Source of the DNA: Salinarimonas sp051117315
GTDB taxonomy: Bacteria; Pseudomonadota; Alphaproteobacteria; Rhizobiales; Beijerinckiaceae
Direction: 5' to 3'
NCBI GenBank assembly: GCA_051117315.1
Contig: JBNPEA010000006.1
Location: 1-31,401 of the forward strand
Length of the DNA stretch: 31,401 nucleotides
Below, one piece after another: positions 24,537 through 31,401 of the stretch. Numbering within the stretch: the first letter of the stretch is position 1; each line of letters starts with the position of its first letter. The notes below the pieces were generated by a model. It had not been told where the DNA came from and did no database searches. It was given only the letters and a program-made list of their open reading frames with translations. A program made the position numbers and the translations under genes.

Positions 24537-24551
24537 GTTCGCGTCCCGTTC
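24537..24551 (-). promoter_or_regulatory. candidate LexA (SOS) box upstream of pdeM
   Basis: On the minus strand the 15 bases read GAACGGGACGCGAAC, a GAAC-N7-GAAC direct repeat as recognised by alphaproteobacterial LexA. It ends 12 bases before the pdeM GTG start. It has the same orientation relative to its gene as the box before the radical SAM operon. Confidence 0.6.
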
Positions 24552-24625
24552 CGCCTGCTATGGCCGATTCGGAGGCTCGTGGCGAGGGGCGCCGGCCGGC
24601 GCCGGACGGGACGCGCTGTCGCGGC

Positions 24626-27600
24626 TCAGGCGCTCTGGCGCGAGGCGGGCGCGGCGCCCGTGGCGAGGTCGAGGGCGGCGAGCGGCATCGGTCGCGAGAA
24701 CAGGTAGCCCTGGGCGAGGTCGCAGCCCGCCGCCCGCAGCATCGCCGCCTGGGTCTCTGTCTCGACGCCCTCCGCCGTGCAGACCATGTCGAGGCTGCGC
24801 GCGAGGGCGATGATCGAGCACACGATCGCGGCGCAGTCCTCGCGCTCGACGAAGTCGTTCACGAACGACTTGTCGATCTTGATCTTGTCGAAGGGGAACA
24901 TGCGCAGATAGCTCATCGACGAGTAGCCGGTACCGAAATCGTCGAGGGAGATGCGCACGCCCAGCGCCTTCACCCGGCGCAGGTCCGCCAGCATCGCCTG
25001 GTCGTCGTCGAGCAGGACCGTCTCGGTCACCTCGAGCTCGAGGCGCTCCGCCGCGAGCCCCGTCTCCTCCAGCGCCGAGACGACGGCGTCGAGGAGGCCT
25101 CGGTTGCGCAGTTGCGCCGGCGAGACGTTCACGGCGAGGCGCACGTGCTCGGGCAGCGCCCGGGCCTCGCGGCAGGCCTGGGCGATCACCCAGTCGCCCA
25201 CCGGCGTGATCAGGCCGGTCTCCTCGAGCAACGGGATGAAGTCGGCCGGCGAGACCATGCCTCGCTCGGGATGGTGCCAGCGCAGCAGCGTCTCGACGCT
25301 CACCGCCTCGCGGGTGGCGATGTCGACGATCGGCTGGAAGTGCAGGGAGAACTGCCCGCGGGCCATCGCCTCGCGCAGGTCGCGGGTGAGCTCGCGCCGC
25401 GCCCGCGCCTCCGCATCGAGATCGCCGTCGAAGATGCGCCAGTCGTTGCGGCCGTCCGCCTTGACCCGATAGAGCGCGGTGTCGGCGTTGCGCAGCAGCT
25501 CGTCCACCTCGCGGCCGTGCGCCGGCGCGAGCGCCGCGCCGATGCTCGCGCCGATCACGATCTGGCGGCCGTCGATCGAGAACGGCTCGGTGAGCGTCGC
25601 CAGCAGGCGCTGGGCCAGCGCCTCGCAGGCCCCGCGCTCGTCGCCCCGGCCGCGGGCGAGCACCGCGAATTCGTCGCCGCCCAGGCGGGCGACCACGTCC
25701 TCCTGGCGCACGTGGGCGCCCATGCGCTCGGCCACCTCGACGAGCAGCTGATCCCCGATGGCGTGGCCGAACGTGTCGTTGACGGCCTTGAAACGGTCGA
25801 GGTCGATCAGCAGCACCCCGAACGGCAGGAGGCGGTCCGCGTTGAGCGACTCGTCGATGTGCGCCTTCAGCGAGGCGCGGTTGGCGAGGCCCGTGAGCAC
25901 GTCGTGATTGGCGGCGTGGTTGATGCGGGCGGCGACCTGCTCGCGCTCCGTCACGTCCTCGTGCGTGGTGACCCAGCCGCCGCCCGGGATCGGCGCGTTG
26001 CTCTGGGCGATCAGCCGGCCGCCGCGGGTGCGCACCATGGCGCGGCTCTCCTTCCCCGCCGCGACCCGCCCGAGGAAGACCTCGATCGCCCGCGTCACCT
26101 CGCCGTCGAAGGAGCCCGCCGCACGCCGGAGCCCCAGCACCTCGGACAGATGCATGCCGGAGCGCAGCGATCCCCGTGGCAGCTCCATCAGCTCGAGATA
26201 GCGGTCGTTCCAGATCACGAGGCGCCCGGCGGCGTCGTACATGGTCAGGCCCTGGATCATGTGGGCGAGGGTGAGCTGCAGCTCGCGCGCCCGCTCGGAC
26301 ACAGCGCGGCTCGCCTCCACCAGCTGGGCCATCGCCTGGCGCCGCTCGGAGATGTCGGTGCCGACGCCGCGGTAGCCGCGGAACGTCCCGTCGGGTGCGA
26401 AGATCGGGTCGCCGCTCACGCGGAACCAGCGCGTCACGTCGGCGTCCTCGACCTTGTATTCCAGGTTCCGGAACGGCTCGCGGCGGGTGAGCAGGGCGAG
26501 GTGATCCTCCCAGTTGCTGTTCTGGAGCACGATCGGGAGGTCGCGCCGGGTCTTGCCGATGAGCTCGGCGCGATCCTTCCAGAGGCCGCTGATCTCGTGC
26601 GAGAAATGCGTGAAGCGCAGATCGGCGTCCTGCTCCCAGAACCAATCCGAGCTCATGGCCGTCAGCGAGCGGAAGCGCTCCTCGCTCTCGGCGAGGGCGG
26701 CCTCGGCCTCGCGCCGCTCGGTGATGTCGAGGTGCAGCCCCGAGAGGCGCGTCGGCTTCCCGTCGTCCCCGCGGGCCACCACCCGGCCGACGGCAAGGAT
26801 CCAGCGCCATCCTCCGTCGGCCGTGCGCATGCGGAACTCCGCCCTGTAGTCGGGCGTCTCGCCGCGCATGTGCTGCTCGAGCCGCGCGTTCGCCCCGGCG
26901 ACGTCGTCGGGATGAACGAGGACGATCCAGCTTCGCAGCGCCTCCGGCACGTCGCCGGGCTTCCAGCCCAGCATGGTCCACCAGGAATCGTTGTACCAGT
27001 TCTCGTCCGTCCCGGGCATCCAGTCCCACAAGCCGATATTGGCGCCCTCCGTGGCGATGGCGAGCCGCTGCTGGGCGGCCTCGTAGCGCTCGCGGGCGCG
27101 CGCACCATCGGTGACGTCCTGCACGGCCGAGGCGATCGCCACGATCCGCCCGCCCTCGCGGATCGCCTGGCCGAAGCAGCGCATGCGCCGCTCGCCGGTC
27201 TCCTCGATCGTCGTCAGCTCGACGTCCCAGCCCTCGCCGGTCTCCTGGGCCTGCGCGACCAGCGCCTCGAGCCGCACCGCCGAGGCGGGCTCGAACAGCG
27301 CGAGCGTGCTCTCGAACGTCTGCGACCGGTTCTCGGGAATGCGCAGCACGTCACGCAGCCGCGGCGACCAGCGAACGTCCCGGGCGGGACAATCGATGTG
27401 CCAGTGCGCGACCTGCGCCATCTTGGACATCACGGTGAGCTCCTCGGCGGCCGCCTCGAGCTCGGACGAGGCGCCGCGCAACTCCCGGTTCTGTCGATGG
27501 AGCATGACCAGCGCTGGGAACAGGCAGAACGCGATCAGGCAGCCGACGAGCGCCGCCGCGATCGCCTCGAGCATCGCCTGCTCGCCATGACGTCGCGCCT

Positions 27601-28156
27601 GCTCGCGTTGCGTCGCCGCGCCGATCTCACTTGCGAGCTGGACCGTGTCGGCGAGCACCGCGTCGGTCGTGGCGATCAGCGCCTCGAGCCCGTCCGCGCG
27701 CCTCACCGCGACGCCCGCGTCCCTCTCGACCTGCTCCACCAGGGCGGCGAAGGCGGCGAAGGCCGCGCCGACGGTCGCCGCGCCCGGCGTCGTGTCCAGG
27801 CGCACCCGCAGCATGGCGAGCGCTTCCGCCTGGACGGCGAGCGTGCGTGCCAGCGCGCCGAGCGCCGCGTCCCGATCGTCGGCGACCTGGAGCGCAGCGA
27901 CGCGCAGGCCGACGTCCTTGGCGAGCGCGCCCTGCAGGCCGATGGCGTCGACGAGCCCGGCCATGGCGCCGGTGGCACGCTCCTCGGACGTCCGCAACGC
28001 CTCCGCGCGCGCGAACAGAAGGAGCGCGCACACGGTCACCAGGACGGCCGTGAGGCTGAGGAACGCGGGCAGGAGCCGCGCGGCGGGCCTGCGAGCGGCA
28101 TCGTGCCGCGGGCGACCGGTCAAGGACGACGGAGTGCGGGAAGGCGGCGCGCTCAT
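24626..28156 (-). CDS. membrane-bound multi-PAS GGDEF-EAL c-di-GMP protein
   Basis: A 1176-residue bifunctional c-di-GMP enzyme. Two transmembrane helices (about 28-48 and 200-220) flank a helical, Ala-rich periplasmic sensor I cannot name. Four PAS-like domains follow (about 240-350, 370-490, 500-620, 630-745), three ending in the typical DITER/DVTER type linkers. The GGDEF domain has intact GGDEF at 826-830 and an inhibitory-site RxxD (RQED, 817-820) five residues before it. The EAL domain has E955-T-L in place of EAL plus NVSP, LEVTET, LDDFGTGYSS, IKIDKSFV, TAEGVE and QGYLF, so both activities look possible. ATG 28154-28156 with GGGAGGG upstream is preferred to an earlier in-frame start giving a Pro/Arg-rich tail. 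No heme or flavin ligand can be assigned by eye. Confidence 0.92.
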   Translation of the reverse strand: MSAPPSRTPSSLTGRPRHDAARRPAARLLPAFLSLTAVLVTVCALLLFARAEALRTSEERATGAMAGLVDAIGLQGALAKDVGLRVAALQVADDRDAALGALARTLAVQAEALAMLRVRLDTTPGAATVGAAFAAFAALVEQVERDAGVAVRRADGLEALIATTDAVLADTVQLASEIGAATQREQARRHGEQAMLEAIAAALVGCLIAFCLFPALVMLHRQNRELRGASSELEAAAEELTVMSKMAQVAHWHIDCPARDVRWSPRLRDVLRIPENRSQTFESTLALFEPASAVRLEALVAQAQETGEGWDVELTTIEETGERRMRCFGQAIREGGRIVAIASAVQDVTDGARARERYEAAQQRLAIATEGANIGLWDWMPGTDENWYNDSWWTMLGWKPGDVPEALRSWIVLVHPDDVAGANARLEQHMRGETPDYRAEFRMRTADGGWRWILAVGRVVARGDDGKPTRLSGLHLDITERREAEAALAESEERFRSLTAMSSDWFWEQDADLRFTHFSHEISGLWKDRAELIGKTRRDLPIVLQNSNWEDHLALLTRREPFRNLEYKVEDADVTRWFRVSGDPIFAPDGTFRGYRGVGTDISERRQAMAQLVEASRAVSERARELQLTLAHMIQGLTMYDAAGRLVIWNDRYLELMELPRGSLRSGMHLSEVLGLRRAAGSFDGEVTRAIEVFLGRVAAGKESRAMVRTRGGRLIAQSNAPIPGGGWVTTHEDVTEREQVAARINHAANHDVLTGLANRASLKAHIDESLNADRLLPFGVLLIDLDRFKAVNDTFGHAIGDQLLVEVAERMGAHVRQEDVVARLGGDEFAVLARGRGDERGACEALAQRLLATLTEPFSIDGRQIVIGASIGAALAPAHGREVDELLRNADTALYRVKADGRNDWRIFDGDLDAEARARRELTRDLREAMARGQFSLHFQPIVDIATREAVSVETLLRWHHPERGMVSPADFIPLLEETGLITPVGDWVIAQACREARALPEHVRLAVNVSPAQLRNRGLLDAVVSALEETGLAAERLELEVTETVLLDDDQAMLADLRRVKALGVRISLDDFGTGYSSMSYLRMFPFDKIKIDKSFVNDFVEREDCAAIVCSIIALARSLDMVCTAEGVETETQAAMLRAAGCDLAQGYLFSRPMPLAALDLATGAAPASRQSA

Positions 28157-28309
28157 CGGCCGAGGCCCTCCCGCGCGAAGCCGGCATGCGCGCGGGCCCG
28201 GGCAATCGGGATGGGGCGCGTCGGGGGCTGCGTCATCAGGGGCTCCGGTGAGCGGGCGCACGACCCGAGGACGTGCGTTCAGCCTCCGAGCCTATGAGGC
28301 CCCGGTAAA

Positions 28310-28324
28310 CGACTGCATAAGTCG
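28310..28324. repeat. small inverted repeat in divergent region
   Basis: CGACT-GCATA-AGTCG is a perfect 5-bp inverted repeat in one of the AT-richer spots of the 301-base divergent region between the GGDEF-EAL gene and the hydrolase gene. It could be an operator, but such short repeats also arise by chance. Confidence 0.2.
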
Positions 28325-28350
28325 GCGACGATCGCCATGGCATTCGCCGC

Positions 28351-28362
28351 CACCCGCGGGTG
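28351..28362. repeat. 12-bp perfect palindrome in divergent region
   Basis: CACCCGCGGGTG is a perfect 12-bp palindrome flanked by partly complementary GCC/GGC runs. It lies about midway between the two divergent start codons, at 28157-28457, a stretch in which I see no gene. A regulator site is possible; GC-rich sequence makes chance palindromes common. Confidence 0.25.
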
Positions 28363-28457
28363 TCGGCGGCCGCGATCGGCGTTGCGCCCGCGCGCCGACC
28401 CTGCGAGGCTCCCGGCCCGTGATCGACGACGGGTGAACGGGAGGGAGTGGCGGGCGC

Positions 28458-30047
28458 ATGGCTCGAGGAGATGGCAGCCGAGGGGCATGCGGAAAGGCGC
28501 GTGGAAGGTCTCGGAACCTCGTCGACGGGGTGCTCGCGCTCCTCGCGGCGCTGGCGATCGGCATCGCGCTGTGGCGGCTCGATGCGGCCACGCGCCCGCT
28601 CGTGGTCGACCGCGTCGCGATCGGCCACATTCCGGCGAGCGTCTACCGACCCGCAGGCGATCCGCTCGGCCCGGCGGTGGTGATCGCCCACGGCTTCGCC
28701 GGCTCGCGCCAGCTGATGCAGGCCTTCGCCGTGACGCTCGCGCGCAACGGCTACGTCGCCGTGTCTTTCGATTTCGCCGGCCACGGCCGAAGCCCACGGC
28801 CGCTCTCGGGCTCGATCGTCGAGGAGGACGGCGCGACGCGCACGCTGGTGGCGGAGACCATCGCGGTCGCCGAGGCGGCGCGGGCACTCGGCGACGGGCG
28901 CCTGGCGCTGCTCGGCCATTCCATGGCCTCCGACATCGTGGTGCGCGCCGCCGCGCGGCTGCCGGCGGTCGAGGCCGTGGTCGCCGTCTCGATGTTCTCG
29001 CCCGAGGTGACGGCACAGGCGCCCGAGAACCTGCTCGTCGTCGTCGGCGGGCTCGAGGCCGGGCTGCGCGAGGAGGCGCTGCGCGCCGTCGGCCTCGCCG
29101 CCGAGGGCGAGGCGCGGGAGGGCGTCACCTACGGCGATCCCGCCGCCGGCACCGCCCGGCGGGCCGTCTTCGCCGACGGCGTCGAGCACGTCGGCGTGCT
29201 GTATGCGCGCGAGACGCTGGTCGAGACCGTCGCCTGGCTCGACGCGACGTTCGGCGTCGCGCGCGACGCGCCGCCCTTCGTCGACCGGCGCGGGCCGCTG
29301 ATCCTGCTCCTCCTGGCCGGTACGGTGCTCGCCGCGCGCCCGCTGTCGCGGCTCCTGCCGCGGGCCGCGCCGGCGCCGGTCGGCGCCGGGCTCCCGTGGC
29401 GGCGGCTGTGGGTCGTCCTGCTCGTGCCGGCGCTGGCGACGCCGCTCGTCCTGCGGCTCGTGCCCGAGGGCTGGTTGCCGACCTCCTTGTTGCCGGTGCT
29501 GGTCGCGGACTATCTCGCCGCCCATTTCCTGGTCTACGGGCTGATCATGGCCGCCTGCCTCGCCCTCGCGCGCCGGCGCGGCTGGAGCGTTCGGTCCCCG
29601 CGGGCCTATCCGGGCCGGCTCACCCTCGCCGTCGCGGGCGCCGTCGCCTACGGCTTCGTCGCGATCGTCTGGCCGCTCGACACCTACGTGACGAGCTTCT
29701 GGCCCGGCGGGGACCGGATCCTGCTCGTCGCGATCATGCTCGCCGGCACGCTTCCCTTCTTCCTCGCGGACGAATGGGCGACGCGGGGAGACGGGGCGGC
29801 GCGGGGCGGCTACGCGGCGGCGAAGCTCGCCTTCGTGCTCTCGCTGGCGCTGGCGGTGGCGCTCGACTTCGAGCGGCTGTTCTTCCTCGTGATCATCGTG
29901 CCGGTGATCGCGGCCTTCCTCCTCGTCTACGGCCTCCTCAGCCGCTGGGCCGGGCGGGCGACGCAGCACCCCGCGGTGGCGGGCGTGGCGAACGCCGTCG
30001 CCTTCGCGTGGGCGCTCGGCGTCACCTTCCCGCTGCTTTCCGGCTGA
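28458..30047 (+). CDS. alpha/beta hydrolase fused to polytopic membrane domain
   Basis: A 529-residue protein. A membrane helix near residues 20-39 anchors an alpha/beta-hydrolase domain (about 55-265) with VIAHGFAGSR for the oxyanion region, FDFAGHGRSPRP, the nucleophile elbow GHSMAS (Ser155), and a likely catalytic His244 in VEHVGV; the acid residue is not certain. From about residue 280 on there are seven or eight hydrophobic helices with no catalytic motif that I recognise. By topology the hydrolase domain probably lies on the periplasmic face, but this is inference. The substrate is unknown; lipid or ester hydrolysis is a guess. GGGAGGGAG lies about ten bases before the ATG. Confidence 0.8.
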   Translation: MARGDGSRGACGKARGRSRNLVDGVLALLAALAIGIALWRLDAATRPLVVDRVAIGHIPASVYRPAGDPLGPAVVIAHGFAGSRQLMQAFAVTLARNGYVAVSFDFAGHGRSPRPLSGSIVEEDGATRTLVAETIAVAEAARALGDGRLALLGHSMASDIVVRAAARLPAVEAVVAVSMFSPEVTAQAPENLLVVVGGLEAGLREEALRAVGLAAEGEAREGVTYGDPAAGTARRAVFADGVEHVGVLYARETLVETVAWLDATFGVARDAPPFVDRRGPLILLLLAGTVLAARPLSRLLPRAAPAPVGAGLPWRRLWVVLLVPALATPLVLRLVPEGWLPTSLLPVLVADYLAAHFLVYGLIMAACLALARRRGWSVRSPRAYPGRLTLAVAGAVAYGFVAIVWPLDTYVTSFWPGGDRILLVAIMLAGTLPFFLADEWATRGDGAARGGYAAAKLAFVLSLALAVALDFERLFFLVIIVPVIAAFLLVYGLLSRWAGRATQHPAVAGVANAVAFAWALGVTFPLLSG

Positions 30048-30091
30048 CGCCCCCTCCCCTCGGGCGCGCTCCTGGCGTAGGCTCGCGCGCC

Positions 30092-31090
30092 ATGAAGCTC
30101 GTCCCCACCGCCGCCAATCCCGTGCCCGAGGGCGCCGTCGTCGGGCGGATCGTCGCGCGCGACGGCGCCCCCTTGCGCGTCGCGCGCTGGCCCGCCCGCA
30201 CCGCGCCCCCGCGCGGCACCGTGATGATCCTCCAGGGGCGGGCGGAGTTCATCGAGAAGTACTTCGAGACGATCGAGGACCTGCTCGCCCGCGGCTTCTG
30301 CGTCGTCGCCTTCGACTGGCGCGGCCAGGGCGGCTCGGAACGGGTGCTCGCGGATCCGCGCAAGGGGCATGTCGGGCGCTTCGGGCTGTACGCGCGCGAC
30401 GTCGAGGCCGTCGCCGCGCAGGTCCTGTCGCGCGATTGCCCGCGCCCGCACGCGGTGCTCGCCCATTCCATGGGCGCGGCGATCGCCCTCGACCTCGCGC
30501 GTCGCGGGCGGCTGCCGGCGGAGCGCATCGTCGCGCTGGCCCCGATGATCGCGCTCGCCCCGATTCGCCACCCACGCCGCGCCGAGGCGGGGGCGACCCT
30601 GTTCTGGCTGATGGGGCTCGGCGGCGCCTTCGTGCCGGGCGGGGGCGAGACATCCGTGGCGACGAAGCCCTTCGCCGGCAACCTGCTCACGTCCGACCGG
30701 CTGCGCTACGCCCGCAACGCCGACGCCGCCGCCGCGCTCAAGGACGGGGCGATCGGCGACCCGACCATCGGCTGGGCCCGGGGCGCCTTCGCGCTGATGC
30801 GGCGCCTCCAGGAGCCGCGCGCGGCGCTGGAGATCCGCATCCCGACCCTCGTCGTCGCGGCCGGCGCCGACCGCCTGGTCTCGACCCCGGCCGTGGAGCG
30901 CTTCGCCTCGCGGCTGAAGACCGGCAACGCCCTCGTCGTCCCGGGCGCGCGCCACGAGCTCCTCAACGAGACGAACGCCATCCGCGCCCCGGTACTCGCG
31001 GCGATCGACGCGTTCCTGCCGGGCGGGGAGACGGCCGGTGGGGAGGCGGCGGCAGCCGACCCGTCGGCTGCTCCCGCAACCCCGGGCTGA
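30092..31090 (+). CDS. alpha/beta hydrolase, lysophospholipase-like
   Basis: A 332-residue soluble hydrolase resembling lysophospholipase L2 (PldB)/monoacylglycerol lipases. Seen: VMILQGRAEFIEKYFE, FDWRGQGGSER, the nucleophile elbow AHSMGA with Ser126, Asp260 in AAGADRLVS and His288 in GARHELLNE, a complete catalytic triad. The C-terminus is an Ala/Pro/Gly-rich tail of about 30 residues. It lies 44 bases after the membrane hydrolase gene on the same strand and probably shares its transcript, making a pair of hydrolases. Expected substrates are lysophospholipids or monoglycerides, but this is only by family likeness. Confidence 0.88.
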   Translation: MKLVPTAANPVPEGAVVGRIVARDGAPLRVARWPARTAPPRGTVMILQGRAEFIEKYFETIEDLLARGFCVVAFDWRGQGGSERVLADPRKGHVGRFGLYARDVEAVAAQVLSRDCPRPHAVLAHSMGAAIALDLARRGRLPAERIVALAPMIALAPIRHPRRAEAGATLFWLMGLGGAFVPGGGETSVATKPFAGNLLTSDRLRYARNADAAAALKDGAIGDPTIGWARGAFALMRRLQEPRAALEIRIPTLVVAAGADRLVSTPAVERFASRLKTGNALVVPGARHELLNETNAIRAPVLAAIDAFLPGGETAGGEAAAADPSAAPATPG

Positions 31091-31106
31091 CGCCGCCGCA
31101 GTCGCC

Positions 31107-31401
31107 TCACCCCGCGAGCGCTTCCTTCTGCTTGCTCGCGCGCTTGCGCTCGTTGGGGTCGAGGATGGCCTTGCGCAGGCGGATGTTCTTGGGCGTCACC
31201 TCGACGAGCTCGTCGTCCTGGATCCAGGCCAGCGAGCGCTCGAGCGTCATGCGGATCGGCGGGGTGAGGCGCACCGCCTCGTCCTTGCCGGGGGAGCGCA
31301 CGGTGGAGAGCGTCTTGCCCCTTAGGACATTGAACTCCGGGTCGTTGTCGCGGGTGTGGCTGCCGCTGACCGTGCCCATGGAGACCTTTGCGCCGGGCAC
31401 G
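31107..31401 (-). CDS. typA: 3' end of translational GTPase TypA/BipA (partial)
   Basis: The last 98 or so residues of TypA/BipA, a ribosome-associated GTPase of the EF-G family that works under stress and low temperature. The C-terminal domain is diagnostic: GSHTRDNDPEFNVL, TLSTVRSPGKDEAV, LTPPIRMTLERSLAWI, DDELVEVTPKNIRLRK and LDPNERKR. The gene runs off the right edge, so the GTPase domain is not visible. Its stop lies 16 bases from the stop of the convergent hydrolase gene. Confidence 0.95.
   Translation of the reverse strand, partial: VPGAKVSMGTVSGSHTRDNDPEFNVLRGKTLSTVRSPGKDEAVRLTPPIRMTLERSLAWIQDDELVEVTPKNIRLRKAILDPNERKRASKQKEALAG

Noticed and set aside
28157..28457. Small gene in the divergent gap
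   Set aside because: Open frames there extend from the flanking genes or are Arg/Pro-rich shadows without start signals or recognisable motifs.
1..31401. tRNA, rRNA, CRISPR, insertion sequence or prophage
   Set aside because: I saw no cloverleaf-like tRNA motifs, regularly spaced repeats, transposase or phage genes; nearly all sequence is accounted for by housekeeping, repair, signalling and hydrolase genes.

Overview
The window is one stretch of a high-GC (by eye roughly 70% G+C) Gram-negative chromosome. Gene order and protein features point to an alphaproteobacterium, most likely of the order Hyphomicrobiales (Rhizobiales). The grounds are an rpsB-tsf-pyrH-frr-uppS-cdsA-dxr-rseP-bamA-lpxD-fabZ-lpxA-lpxI-lpxB run with LpxI in place of LpxH and no skp, an S2 protein with a C-terminal helix-hairpin-helix tail, and alphaproteobacterial-type LexA boxes. 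The genus is not resolved.

Left part (about 1-15,300): after the 3' end of an unrecognised plus-strand gene (1-113), a 14-gene minus-strand block runs leftward from rpsB. It starts at a well-formed promoter (15261-15289) and a structured leader, then covers translation factors (S2, EF-Ts, RRF), UMP kinase, undecaprenyl-diphosphate and CDP-diacylglycerol synthesis, DXP reductoisomerase, the site-2 protease RseP, BamA, and the lipid A enzymes LpxD, FabZ, LpxA, LpxI and LpxB. Together these make and assemble the outer membrane, alongside essential translation and isoprenoid functions. Hairpins lie between rpsB and tsf, after tsf and after bamA.

Middle part (about 15,300-24,600): a MOSC-domain gene follows the replicative polymerase gene dnaE (minus strand). 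Divergent from dnaE is a two-gene DNA-repair operon: a radical SAM protein with a C-terminal HhH, and a DUF4130-UdgX fusion protein carrying the KRRIHQ loop. Its start region holds a GAAC-N7-GAAC sequence matching the alphaproteobacterial LexA (SOS) operator. A CSS-EAL c-di-GMP phosphodiesterase follows. The convergent pdeM gene (ligase-associated nuclease family) also has a GAAC-N7-GAAC box just before its start. So two separate repair loci in about 5 kb look SOS controlled.

Right part (about 24,600-31,401): a large membrane PAS-GGDEF-EAL protein (minus strand), a hydrolase fused to a polytopic membrane domain, a lysophospholipase-like hydrolase (both plus strand), and the 3' end of typA/bipA (minus strand). 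I saw no tRNA, rRNA, insertion sequence, prophage or CRISPR array. The very long antisense open frames are composition artefacts. The best candidate for an undescribed system is the SOS-box-associated radical SAM / DUF4130-UdgX operon.
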